DNA of 64,000 nucleotides from Bacteroidales bacterium (GTDB lineage Bacteria; Bacteroidota; Bacteroidia; Bacteroidales; Paludibacteraceae): positions 55,897-119,896 of the forward strand of contig SUXC01000007.1 in NCBI GenBank assembly GCA_015061165.1, written 5' to 3'. A model generated the notes under the pieces. The model saw only the letters and a program-made list of their open reading frames with translations, was not told the DNA's origin and did not search any database. A program made the position numbers and the translations under genes. This document shows positions 16,754 through 24,850 of this stretch, in pieces (position 1 is the first letter of the stretch; each line of letters opens with the position of its first letter).

Positions 16754-18571
16754 ATGTCTAAAAATCCACATATACAAGAGCTGCTTCAGCGCATACCTGA
16801 AGAGCCAGGGGTGTACCAATACTTCAACGAAGCTGGGGAGGTAATTTATGTGGGTAAGGCAAAGAACCTGAAGCGTCGCGTAAGTAGTTATTTTCATAAA
16901 GAGCAGGATCGCTACAAGACCAAACTGCTGGTTCAGAGTATTGCGGACATCAAATATGTGGTGGTGAATAGCGAGCAGGATGCGTTTTTGCTGGAAAATA
17001 ACCTCATTAAGCAGTATCAGCCCCACTATAATATCCTGTTGAAGGACGGAAAGAGTTATCCCAGTATTTGCATTACAAGAGAGGAGTACCCCAGAATATT
17101 CAAGACACGGAAGATAATCAAAGGTGTAGGTGAGTATTTTGGACCATATAGTTTTGGTTATACATTGGACTTGGTGTTGGAACTCATTCATAAGCTCTAC
17201 CCTATTCGCACCTGCGACATGCAGATGAGCAAAAATACCGTTGAAATGGGGAAATATCGCGTGTGCTTGAAGTATCATTTGGGTAATTGCTGCGGCATAT
17301 GCGAGGCGAAAGTGAGCCATGAGCAGTATATGGAGTATATTGATGCTGCACGGAAGATTATTCGAGGCGATGCACAAGAGATAAGCAAGCAGATAGAAGC
17401 AGAGATGTTGCAAGCAGCTGCAGAAATGCGGTATGAGGAGGCAGGTAGATTGAAAGAAAAGCTCGATTTCATCGAACAATTTACCAGTAAAACGATTATC
17501 ACGAACTCGCATGCGGGCGATGTAGATGTGTTTGGTTACGATGAAATGGGGCAAAATGTATATATCAGCATGCTGCATGTGCATAGAGGCAGTATTGTAC
17601 AGGGGCAGACTATTGAATATAAGAAGCAGTTGGATGAGAGCCGAGAGGAGGTCTTGGCGATGGGTATATACGAATTGAGGGAGCAGTTGGGGAGTACAAC
17701 AAAAGAAGTGATTGTTCCGTTTATTCCGGAGATAATTGATGAAAATCTGCATGTGAATATTGCTTTAGGAGGCGATAAAAAGAAGCTCTTGGATTTGGCG
17801 ATGCAGAATGTGCAGCAGTATAAGAAAGACCGCATTAAACAGGATGATAAGCTGAATCCAGACCAACGCGCAGTGCGTATCTTGGGTGGGTTGCAGAAGT
17901 TGCTGGGCTTGCCTACGATGCCGATGTGGATAGATAGTTTTGATAACTCCAATACGCAGGGCAGCAATGCAGTGGCAGGTTGCGTAGTTTTTAAGAAGGG
18001 ACGCGCGTGCAAGAGCGAGTATAAGAAATTTGAGATTAAGACAGTGGAAGGTCCCGATGACTACGCGAGTATGAGGGAGGTAGTGAGAAGAAGATATAGC
18101 CGATTGATGGAGGAAGGCAGTCCCCTACCCGACTTGATTATTGCCGATGGTGGACTGGGGCAGATGAGTGCTATTCGTGAGGTAGTGGAAGGAGAGTTGG
18201 GTTTGCAGATTCCAATTGCGGGACTGAAGAAGGACAACAAGCATAGGACAAATACCCTACTCTATGGAGACCCAGTTCAGGAGTTTGGCATGAAAGTGAC
18301 GGATGAGATCTTCCGACTGATGGTCGAGATACAGGATGAGGTGCATCGATTTGCCATTAGTTACCACAAAAAGAAGCGCAGTAAGGCACTAACAAAGAGC
18401 GAACTCGATGATATTCAAGGGGTTGGAGCAGTTACTAAGCAGAAGATACTGCAACGTTTTGGCTCTGTGGCGCGTGCTAGAAGTGCGAAATTGGAGGAGT
18501 GGATTGATTTGCTCGGAACTCGCTCAGGCACAAAGCTTTACGAGCATTTTAATGGCAAAATAACGCCCTGA
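16754..18571 (+). CDS. uvrC: excinuclease ABC subunit C
   Basis: A 605-residue nucleotide-excision-repair nuclease. Domains: GIY-YIG nuclease (about 14-95, GVYQYFNEAGEVIYVGKA), cysteine-bearing linker (HLGNCCGICEA), UVR motif (about 205-240), RNase H-like second nuclease (LPDLIIADGGLGQMSA) and the C-terminal helix-hairpin-helix pair (DDIQGVGAVTKQKILQRFG). It makes the two incisions around DNA lesions with UvrB. The start ATG gives MSKNPHIQELL, a typical family beginning. Confidence 0.97.
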   Translation: MSKNPHIQELLQRIPEEPGVYQYFNEAGEVIYVGKAKNLKRRVSSYFHKEQDRYKTKLLVQSIADIKYVVVNSEQDAFLLENNLIKQYQPHYNILLKDGKSYPSICITREEYPRIFKTRKIIKGVGEYFGPYSFGYTLDLVLELIHKLYPIRTCDMQMSKNTVEMGKYRVCLKYHLGNCCGICEAKVSHEQYMEYIDAARKIIRGDAQEISKQIEAEMLQAAAEMRYEEAGRLKEKLDFIEQFTSKTIITNSHAGDVDVFGYDEMGQNVYISMLHVHRGSIVQGQTIEYKKQLDESREEVLAMGIYELREQLGSTTKEVIVPFIPEIIDENLHVNIALGGDKKKLLDLAMQNVQQYKKDRIKQDDKLNPDQRAVRILGGLQKLLGLPTMPMWIDSFDNSNTQGSNAVAGCVVFKKGRACKSEYKKFEIKTVEGPDDYASMREVVRRRYSRLMEEGSPLPDLIIADGGLGQMSAIREVVEGELGLQIPIAGLKKDNKHRTNTLLYGDPVQEFGMKVTDEIFRLMVEIQDEVHRFAISYHKKKRSKALTKSELDDIQGVGAVTKQKILQRFGSVARARSAKLEEWIDLLGTRSGTKLYEHFNGKITP

Positions 18572-18738
18572 GAATTGAATATTTTTTAGGAGCGTGGAAC
18601 AAGACACAGGCAAAATGATGTGTTTTGTTAGAAAAAATAACAGTCGTTTGTAATATTTTCTTTTTCTCATTTGTCTAATGGGTGTAGTCGCAAAGAAGCG
18701 ATAGAAAACGATTTGTTAAACTTATTAAATTATGTATT

Positions 18739-19221
18739 ATGGAATTTTATAAAGTTGACTTGGACAGCATTTTTGCTCTTGTTCTTATTTTTGGTTTGAT
18801 ACCATCCTTTGTTCTAACGGCCGTTATCCAGTATTTGAAGAATCGTCGATACAAGATTGAGCGACAAACAGAACTCATGGCAAAGATGATTGAGAAAGGT
18901 GATAGTACCAACCTTGACTTCAAATCTATGGCAGAGGCGCTGCAAGAGCCCGCAAAACCCGCAAAACATGGAAACCTAAAAAGGTCTGTGCTGAATAACT
19001 TGCGCTGGGGAAGCATCTTCTCTTTTGTAGGTTTGGGGCTGTTAGGCGTTGCACTCTATGCCCATATTGATGGTCCTGTTGGTGCAACAGCTGCCTTTTT
19101 AACTTTTGGAGCTATCATTGGCGGCGTTGGTTTGGCATTGCTGATTACATTTTTTGTTGCAAAGAATTATCTCAAGAAGGAGACTGAGAAAGAGGAAAAA
19201 GAACTTGTTGAAAAAGAATAA
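18739..19221 (+). CDS. DUF6249-like membrane protein
   Basis: A 160-residue protein with one N-terminal membrane helix (about 9-30), a charged cytoplasmic stretch and two C-terminal membrane helices (about 95-115 and 118-140), ending in a highly charged tail. In Bacteroidota this type often sits beside an ECF sigma factor, as here (sigma gene 170 bp downstream). No catalytic motif is visible. The family name is from memory. Confidence 0.7.
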   Translation: MEFYKVDLDSIFALVLIFGLIPSFVLTAVIQYLKNRRYKIERQTELMAKMIEKGDSTNLDFKSMAEALQEPAKPAKHGNLKRSVLNNLRWGSIFSFVGLGLLGVALYAHIDGPVGATAAFLTFGAIIGGVGLALLITFFVAKNYLKKETEKEEKELVEKE

Positions 19222-19248
19222 GCTGCGTTTGTCTGTCCTTTTATTAAA

Positions 19249-19347
19249 GACAATTATTGTCAATTTTAATGTCAATTATCGTCAATTCAAGGATATATTT
19301 TGTTTGGGTTAGAAGAATGTGCAAGCACATTGGGAACCCAAACAAAA
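19249..19347 (+). repeat. GTCAATT/hairpin element, copy a
   Basis: GACAATT and three GTCAATT boxes (19259, 19271, 19281) are followed by AGGATA-like sequence and a long hairpin: TTTTGTTTGGGTT (19298-19310) pairs perfectly with 19335-19347, and AATGTGC/GCACATT pairs inside it. It ends 43 bp before the ECF sigma gene. Three related copies lie at 39.4-40.9 kb. Confidence 0.8.
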
Positions 19348-19389
19348 TGAGGAATTTTCGAAATCATAGCACAAGTTTTTCATCACTTT

Positions 19390-19884
19390 ATGGATAAGCA
19401 GCAGTTTATTTCCGCTATTGGCGGCATGCAGGAATCCCTTCGGCGATTCCTGCTTGTGCTGACTCATGGAGATGAAGAATTGGCTAATGATCTTGCACAA
19501 GAGGCGATACTTAAAGCGTATTTGCATTGTGCTACCTTTGAGGGCAGGTCTGCGCTACAAACATGGATATTCCGCATTGCCTACAACGAATACCTTAACG
19601 AACAAAATAAGTACTGGAATACCCATCGCGTAGTGGTGGAGAACTATGAGAGCGTTGATACGGAATTAGCAAGCGAGCAGACAGATGGTGCCTTTCGCTA
19701 TGAGCCACTGTATCAAGCGATTGATAAGTTGCCGAAGCAAGAGAAGGCCGTGGTGATACTATATTATTTGGAAGAAAAGAGTATTCGAGAGATTAGCAAG
19801 ATAACAGAGATAACGGAAGGCAATATAGCGGTCATGTTGTTTCGAGCCAGGAAGAAGCTGAAAGCTATTTTGAGTAAAGAATAA
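19390..19884 (+). CDS. ECF-type RNA polymerase sigma factor
   Basis: A 164-residue sigma-70 family factor of the extracytoplasmic-function type. Region 2 contains ELANDLAQEAILKAYL and ALQTWIFRIAYNEYL; region 4 contains EKAVVILYYLEEKSIREISK and the helix-turn-helix ITEGNIAVMLFRARKKLKAI. Followed after 22 bp by a small membrane protein likely to be co-transcribed. The hairpin element just upstream may control it. Confidence 0.93.
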   Translation: MDKQQFISAIGGMQESLRRFLLVLTHGDEELANDLAQEAILKAYLHCATFEGRSALQTWIFRIAYNEYLNEQNKYWNTHRVVVENYESVDTELASEQTDGAFRYEPLYQAIDKLPKQEKAVVILYYLEEKSIREISKITEITEGNIAVMLFRARKKLKAILSKE

Positions 19885-19906
19885 GGAACCAAGAACCAAG
19901 ACGAAT

Positions 19907-20197
19907 ATGATAACCAATAATACAATAAAAAAGCGTTTGCATGCGAGTGCTCCGCAAGTGAAAGACAATGAGGCGTTTATGGCGGATACGATTCGTCAGA
20001 TTAATCTCATGCCATCGCCCAGCAGTGAGTTGCAAGAGAGTTTGCGTAGGTACACGATGTTGGAGCGGTTGGCCATGCGGATGGATGCCGTTCGTTGGTT
20101 GCTGGTTGGCGGAACAGGAAGTGTGGCTGTAGGGTACGCGGTATTTAGCAATTTGGAGGCGATATTGACTGCTATTTCGGCGTTGCTGGTGATGTAA
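19907..20197 (+). CDS. small membrane protein downstream of the ECF sigma gene
   Basis: A 96-residue protein: soluble N-terminal half (residues 1-60, charged) and two hydrophobic helices near the end (about 65-82 and 83-96). Position and topology suggest an anti-sigma or co-regulated partner of the sigma factor, with the N-terminal half in the cytoplasm, but no anti-sigma motif is recognisable. The link is inferred from gene order. Confidence 0.6.
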   Translation: MITNNTIKKRLHASAPQVKDNEAFMADTIRQINLMPSPSSELQESLRRYTMLERLAMRMDAVRWLLVGGTGSVAVGYAVFSNLEAILTAISALLVM

Positions 20198-20238
20198 AAG
20201 GGTAATAATTACAGCGTTTTGAGAGATAATAGGCAATA

Positions 20239-20267
20239 AAAAATAGGGGTGTTGAGCCCCTATTTTT
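20239..20267. terminator. bidirectional intrinsic terminator
   Basis: Perfect stem AAAAATAGGGG (20239-20249) / CCCCTATTTTT (20257-20267) with a 7-base loop. It has a T-run on either strand and lies between two convergent genes. Confidence 0.9.
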
Positions 20268-20293
20268 GTGGTTTACACATTTTTATCGTCGGT

Positions 20294-20851
20294 CTATAAA
20301 CGTTTAATTTTATTCGTACCATATATTTCATGAATATTATCGTCTTCCTTATACAAATGCAATAAAACGTCTGGAACAATCTTAGAAGGGCTCCCCTCCC
20401 TTAATCTTTGATACAATATATCAGAATTTCTTTTGAACCATTGGTTGATTATAAATGCATTTTCTTTAGGAAAATCTAGCTTTTCTTTATTCAATATATA
20501 ATCTTCACCTATTACACTATTGAGATATGCAATTAAGATGTTTTCAACAAGTAAAACATCATGGCGAGTGGGTTGTAATTTTAATTCGGGATTACTGATA
20601 TATCCAACCCATATTTCTTCTATCCCATTGTCACGATATTCTCGTATGTGATGATTCCCATCGAAAAGGCGTTTTCCTGCTCCTCGTGTTATTGACTGTC
20701 CGCAATAGTAATGACTTTTTCTGCAACGAGTCTTTTTTCCTTTAATTAAATAGAGTTCATAAATTAAATCATTTTCACATTGAATTTCTTTAATTTCTGA
20801 AGGACTTGTAAAAGGACCATACCAATGGATATTGTAAAGTTTTGTTTCCAT
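20294..20851 (-). CDS. uncharacterised protein, possible GIY-YIG-like nuclease
   Basis: A 185-residue protein with no close family I can name. The first half shows an order of residues like GIY-YIG nucleases: ELYLIKGK, then HYYCGQSITRGAGKRL with a conserved-looking arginine, IEEIWVGYI, and a glutamate in LLVENILIAYLNS. That could be a divergent GIY-YIG endonuclease of the restriction or homing type, but the canonical GIY is not there. Own promoter (-7 at 20875-20882). Codon use is more AT-rich than that of its neighbours, hinting at transfer. Confidence 0.55.
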   Translation of the reverse strand: METKLYNIHWYGPFTSPSEIKEIQCENDLIYELYLIKGKKTRCRKSHYYCGQSITRGAGKRLFDGNHHIREYRDNGIEEIWVGYISNPELKLQPTRHDVLLVENILIAYLNSVIGEDYILNKEKLDFPKENAFIINQWFKRNSDILYQRLREGSPSKIVPDVLLHLYKEDDNIHEIYGTNKIKRL

Positions 20852-20874
20852 ATATACCTAATATTTAATATTTG

Positions 20875-20882
20875 CAAAGGTA
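20875..20882 (-). promoter_or_regulatory. -7 box for the 20294-20851 gene
   Basis: TACCTTTG on the minus strand, 24 bases before the ATG. No clear -33 TTTG. Confidence 0.55.
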
Positions 20883-21033
20883 GTGAAATATTTTGGATTG
20901 AGCAAGAAAAATCGCTTTTTGGGGTGATTTTTTACTCGGCGAACGAGCATCAAGCACAAAAAAAATGACAGAAGAAAAGAGGGGAGAGGGCTTTTTTTTT
21001 GCTATTAAAAACATTTTTTTATCATTTTAGGAA

Positions 21034-21142
21034 CATGGGTGGGGTATTCATGGGGTATACGCGGGGTATTCGTGGAGTATTCATGGGATATACGTATGTA
21101 TCGGGTATGTGTCGGGTATGTATCGGGTATGTATCGGGAAAG
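21034..21142 (+). repeat. degenerate GGGTATxxATG tandem repeat
   Basis: About 110 bp of imperfect units of GGGGTATTCATG drifting to GGGTATGTATCG. Open frames exist on both strands only because the repeat lacks stop codons; I do not call them genes. It lies in a gene-free gap of about 515 bp (20852-21366), which otherwise holds only the promoters noted here. Confidence 0.75.
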
Positions 21143-21259
21143 TGTCGAAGGATATGGGGAGGGAAGGAGACGGGGAGGGGGTGAATACATTTATTCTTCG
21201 GATAAAAAATATTAATTTTTCTGACAAATGCAGCCAAATGACATTGACAGCAAATAGTT

Positions 21260-21274
21260 TGGCACGCTATTTGC
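21260..21274 (+). promoter_or_regulatory. sigma-54 (RpoN) promoter for hsp20
   Basis: TGGCAC-GCTAT-TTGC matches the -24/-12 consensus TGGCAC-N5-TTGC exactly, preceded by T and followed by T as in strong sites. The hsp20 ATG is 93 bases after the -12 element, and no TAnnTTTG box lies closer. Confidence 0.8.
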
Positions 21275-21366
21275 TTATAACCCTTTGCCAAGGCAAAATG
21301 GCAAGCAGCCTATTAAGAGGATGTTGCCATCGAACCCAAACCAAAACTATAAAATTTATTGTTATT

Positions 21367-21804
21367 ATGTTACCAACTATCAAAAGGCAAAACAATTGGT
21401 TGCCAACCATTTTCAACGATTTCTTCAACGACGATTGGTTCCCTATGCGTGCAGTATCGGCTACTGCTCCCGCTATCAACGTCAAAGAAGATGACAAAGC
21501 ATTCACCGTGGAAATTGCCGCTCCTGGCATGACCAAAGATGACTTCAAAGTACATGTGAATGACAAAGAACAATTAGTCATTTCCGTGGAAAAGAAGAAA
21601 GAAAGCAAAGAAGAAGACAAGTCGGCTAAGTATCTGCGCCGCGAGTTTAACTACACCCGCTTTGAACAAGCCTTGCTCCTCCCCGAAAACGTGGACAAAG
21701 AGGCTATCACCGCCAAAGCATGTAGTGGCGTGCTGTGCATTACACTACCAAAATTGGCTACGTTGCCAGACAAACAACCCACACGAGTGATTGATATTCA
21801 ATAG
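21367..21804 (+). CDS. Hsp20/alpha-crystallin small heat shock protein
   Basis: A 145-residue ATP-independent holdase that binds unfolding proteins. Alpha-crystallin domain at about 40-135: INVKEDDKAFTVEIAAPGMT, DFKVHVNDKEQLVISVEKKK, FEQALLLPENVDKEAITAKA, then GVLCITLPK (close to the family GxLxxxxPK). The start at 21367 gives LPTIKRQNNWLPTIFNDFF, a usual family N-terminus; the open frame continues upstream through the promoter and repeat region. A sigma-54 promoter precedes it. Confidence 0.95.
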   Translation: MLPTIKRQNNWLPTIFNDFFNDDWFPMRAVSATAPAINVKEDDKAFTVEIAAPGMTKDDFKVHVNDKEQLVISVEKKKESKEEDKSAKYLRREFNYTRFEQALLLPENVDKEAITAKACSGVLCITLPKLATLPDKQPTRVIDIQ

Positions 21805-21811
21805 AATAACC

Positions 21812-21840
21812 CATCTGTGGGTAATGCAAACCCACAGATG
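21812..21840. terminator. hairpin after hsp20
   Basis: Perfect stem CATCTGTGGGT (21812-21822) / ACCCACAGATG (21830-21840), loop of 7. The T-rich tract comes about 20 bases later, so it is a weak terminator or an RNA-stabilising stem. Confidence 0.6.
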
Positions 21841-21892
21841 TTCATCATAACCACAGATTTGTTTTTATTGTTTTTAGATTGTTTTTTATGGG

Positions 21893-21922
21893 GGCTGCAC
21901 TGAAGTTGGTGCAGCCTTTTTT
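21893..21922 (+). terminator. intrinsic terminator after hsp20
   Basis: GGCTGCAC (21893-21900) pairs with GTGCAGCC (21909-21916) and is followed directly by six T. The T-run overlaps the -33 element of the next promoter. Confidence 0.88.
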
Positions 21923-21950
21923 GTAATATGAAATATTTTTTGTACCTTTG
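21920..21950 (+). promoter_or_regulatory. promoter for the GHL10 hydrolase
   Basis: TTTG at 21920-21923 and TACCTTTG at 21943-21950 with a 19-base spacer, 32 bases before the ATG. Confidence 0.75.
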
Positions 21951-21982
21951 CAGCGAATTTACCAATCAATCTTATCGCAACA

Positions 21983-23887
21983 ATGAAAAAAACAATTTTC
22001 TTTCTCGTTTTGGTGCTCTTAGGGAGCCAATTTGTAGGTGCAGAAAATCCAAAATATGAGTTTCGTGCTACTTGGCTGACAGGCAACGGAATAGATTGGC
22101 CCAAATCGCATAATGTCGTACAGCAGAAAGAGAGTCTATGTAAGATTCTTGATGTAATGGCAAAAGGTAATATGAATGCCGCATGCCTGCAAGTACGTTC
22201 GTTTAGTGATGCAATGTATAAATCATCATACGAACCATGGTCGGCTTCTTTGACAGGCAGTCGTGGAGGCGATCCTGGGTATGATCCATTGGCTTTTGCA
22301 ATCGAAGAAGCACACAAGCGTGGCATAGAATTGCATGTATGGGTGAACCCTTTTCGCGTAACATCTTCTGGAGTATTGGACACAACTGACCTCACATGGA
22401 AAAATGCTGGCAAATGGATTATCAAATACAATAACAGTTCATTCAAAGGTCAAATCATTGACCCTGGCTATCCCGAAGCACGCGAATATGTACATAAAGT
22501 TTGTATGGAAATCATCAATAATTATGATGTGGATGGCATCGTGATGGATGATTATTTCTATGCCTACGGTGGCACCTACAGCGAAGATGCTGCATCTAAG
22601 GCACTATATAAACCCTCGAACGTGAAAGATGTGGACAAAGACGGTAGTACGGATGATGATTGGCGTCGTGCCAATGTGGATTCGGTGATATGCAACCTCT
22701 ACAAGGCAATTCAAGAAGTCAAACCTTGGGTACGATTCGGCATGGGTGTTCCAGGAAACTGGTCAATGAAAGCCAATGCAGCCGCAGCATACGGCATCGC
22801 TTTGCCCGCTGGTATTAGTGCCATGGAGTCGTATGATTATCTCTACTGCAACGCTGTGGAATGGGCAAAACAAGGATGGGTGGACTATCTGAATCCACAA
22901 ATATACTGGTCCACGCAAGTCTCAAAGCAAAACTATAGAGTGCTATGCAAATGGTGGGCCAAAACAGTATGCGAAAACTTCTCCAATAAACTAAACGATG
23001 GCAAACGTGTACATTTCTTTGCATCGCAGGCAGCATACGGCGCAACAGATGCAAATGCTGGATTGTCGGGCTATGGTGATGGAGTGGTGGAAATACAACG
23101 CCAAATAGATGCCAACCGAGATAATCTATCCTCTGGCTACACAGGCTCGGTGTTCTATAATACAACAGCATATATGCAATTGTTCCATGACCTCAAAGCA
23201 TCGCATTTCAAACATAAATCATTGCCACCTGCCATGGATTGGAAAGTCAAAGAGCGATTGACAGCACCAACCGATTTTGTACAAAATGATACTCTATTAT
23301 CATGGTCACACCCTACCGCAGAGCGTTTTACTCTATACGCTTACCCACGGGGAATGAACTTAGAAGACGTGTTGGCTAACTCGCAGTACCTCAAGAAAAT
23401 AGTATATGGAAATACCTATAATATGACTGGATTAGGCGATATAAGTCTGCTGTCTATAGCCGTTTGTGCGTATGATCGATATGGCATAGAACACGAAGTG
23501 GCAGTATTCGATGGCGAAGGATTCTATGATTATCCACAAGTGATATTCTGGGAGTTGGACGGAGGAACGGTGGATGTAGAATTACCCAAATACGTGACGG
23601 AAACGTATATCCTTCCAGTTGCAAGAAAAGAGGGATACGAGTTCGGCGGTTGGTATAAAACCAAGACTTTTCGTGGTGCCCCAATGACCGAATTGGTGGA
23701 AGGATGGCATGGTACATTGTATGCAAGATGGAAAAAAACATCTACAGATGTACATACAACTATAGCGCTTTCAAAAACAATGGTTTACGATATGATGGGT
23801 AGGTATGTAGGCTGCGAAATACCAAGTGATAAACATGGAGTGTTTGTGGTGGTAATGGGGACACAACAATATAAGATTGTCTTGTAA
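21983..23887 (+). CDS. secreted GHL10 (DUF187) glycoside hydrolase-like protein
   Basis: 634 residues. Signal peptide 1-21 (MKKTIFFLVLVLLGSQFVGA). The TIM-barrel GHL10/DUF187 domain spans about 27-400: FRATWLTGNGIDWPKS, QVRSFSDAMY, PGYDPLAFAIEEAHKRGIEL, HVWVNPFRV, NYDVDGIVMDDYF (likely catalytic acidic residues) and LNPQIYWS. After a linker comes an InlB-type beta-repeat (about 520-585, FGGWYKTKTFRG, GTLYARW), then a C-terminal stretch VYDMMGRYVG ... GVFVVVMG that resembles a type IX secretion sorting tail. Probably surface or secreted, acting on a glycan; the substrate is not evident. Confidence 0.9.
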   Translation: MKKTIFFLVLVLLGSQFVGAENPKYEFRATWLTGNGIDWPKSHNVVQQKESLCKILDVMAKGNMNAACLQVRSFSDAMYKSSYEPWSASLTGSRGGDPGYDPLAFAIEEAHKRGIELHVWVNPFRVTSSGVLDTTDLTWKNAGKWIIKYNNSSFKGQIIDPGYPEAREYVHKVCMEIINNYDVDGIVMDDYFYAYGGTYSEDAASKALYKPSNVKDVDKDGSTDDDWRRANVDSVICNLYKAIQEVKPWVRFGMGVPGNWSMKANAAAAYGIALPAGISAMESYDYLYCNAVEWAKQGWVDYLNPQIYWSTQVSKQNYRVLCKWWAKTVCENFSNKLNDGKRVHFFASQAAYGATDANAGLSGYGDGVVEIQRQIDANRDNLSSGYTGSVFYNTTAYMQLFHDLKASHFKHKSLPPAMDWKVKERLTAPTDFVQNDTLLSWSHPTAERFTLYAYPRGMNLEDVLANSQYLKKIVYGNTYNMTGLGDISLLSIAVCAYDRYGIEHEVAVFDGEGFYDYPQVIFWELDGGTVDVELPKYVTETYILPVARKEGYEFGGWYKTKTFRGAPMTELVEGWHGTLYARWKKTSTDVHTTIALSKTMVYDMMGRYVGCEIPSDKHGVFVVVMGTQQYKIVL

Positions 23888-23888
23888 A

Positions 23889-24827
23889 TCACCGTCTATT
23901 GCTTATCCTTAGCACAATAGGCAAATGGTCGGAATATCCTCCATAATAACGGTAGCCGATATATGTGCGGTGGGGTTGGTGACCAAGGAACTTGGTGTCC
24001 TCCTCCAATAGCCATTCGGGGGAGAAAATGGTCGTCTGCGCGCAAGAGGCAAGCGATGAAGACACGTAAAATTGGTCTAAACATGACCATATTCCTTGAT
24101 ACTTGTGCGTTCCTTGTCCCAATTGCTCAAAAGCAATCATTGTGTTGTGTAGTCCGTGCAAATCGTTGGTTGGTGTACTATTCATGTCGCCCATCACCAC
24201 GATTTTGGCGTTTGGCTGTACCTGCAAAAGACTATCTACCTGCTGCTGAATAACCTGTTTGGCAGCCCTGCGCTTCCAATCGGTTGTGGCACTGCCGCCT
24301 AACTTAGAGGGCAAATGGCATAGCATCGTATGTAGAGTGTCTTGGTCGTGGAGCAGAGCCTTGACATAAAGGATATCACGCGTGTTATCTCCACGCAAAT
24401 CAACCCATAAAGGTTTGCTATTCAGCACTTTCACTTTGGTGCTATCATACAGCAATGCCACGTCTATACCGCGTTCATCTGGGCTCTCATAATGCACATA
24501 TTTATAGTGAAAACACTTCAAACGATAGCATAAACTGCGCAGACAATGCGCGTTCTCCACCTCGCATAGCCCCACCAAAGCAGCACTCTCCCAACCCGAG
24601 ATATTCACAAGAACCTGCGCAATATGGTCCAACTTGGTTTGATAGCGGTAATACGTCCAGTGATTATCTCCATCAGGGAGGAAAGAAAAGTCATTCTTGA
24701 GTGTATCGTGCTCACAATCAAAGAGATTCTCCACATTATAGGAAATGATTGTCAGCGAGTCTTGAGCAACAAGAAACCCACACGGGATACAGAACAAGAA
24801 AATCCATATCAAGCGTGGGTGTTTCAT
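23889..24827 (-). CDS. exported endonuclease/exonuclease/phosphatase family protein
   Basis: 312 residues with a signal peptide (1-21, MKHPRLIWIFLFCIPCGFLVA). DNase I-like fold: SYNVENLFDCEHD (metal site start), LVGLCEVENAH (catalytic Glu), VVMGDMNSTPTNDL and the terminal GGYSDHLPIVL (SDH). Members act as nucleases or as phosphodiesterases on lipids or nucleotides; the exported location would suit a nutrient-scavenging nuclease. Convergent with the hydrolase gene, with almost no gap. Confidence 0.92.
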   Translation of the reverse strand: MKHPRLIWIFLFCIPCGFLVAQDSLTIISYNVENLFDCEHDTLKNDFSFLPDGDNHWTYYRYQTKLDHIAQVLVNISGWESAALVGLCEVENAHCLRSLCYRLKCFHYKYVHYESPDERGIDVALLYDSTKVKVLNSKPLWVDLRGDNTRDILYVKALLHDQDTLHTMLCHLPSKLGGSATTDWKRRAAKQVIQQQVDSLLQVQPNAKIVVMGDMNSTPTNDLHGLHNTMIAFEQLGQGTHKYQGIWSCLDQFYVSSSLASCAQTTIFSPEWLLEEDTKFLGHQPHRTYIGYRYYGGYSDHLPIVLRISNRR

Positions 24828-24850
24828 AGAATAAAATGCTGCATTTCAGT

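Noticed and set aside
20999..21291. Open frames on both strands in the GGGTAT repeat region before hsp20
   Set aside because: The translations are only repeat units (GVFMGYTRG or SHEYSTNTPRIP) and overlap each other on both strands; no start site or family support.
21109..21366. Longer N-terminus for Hsp20
   Set aside because: The extension is encoded by the repeat and the sigma-54 promoter and is not alpha-crystallin-like.
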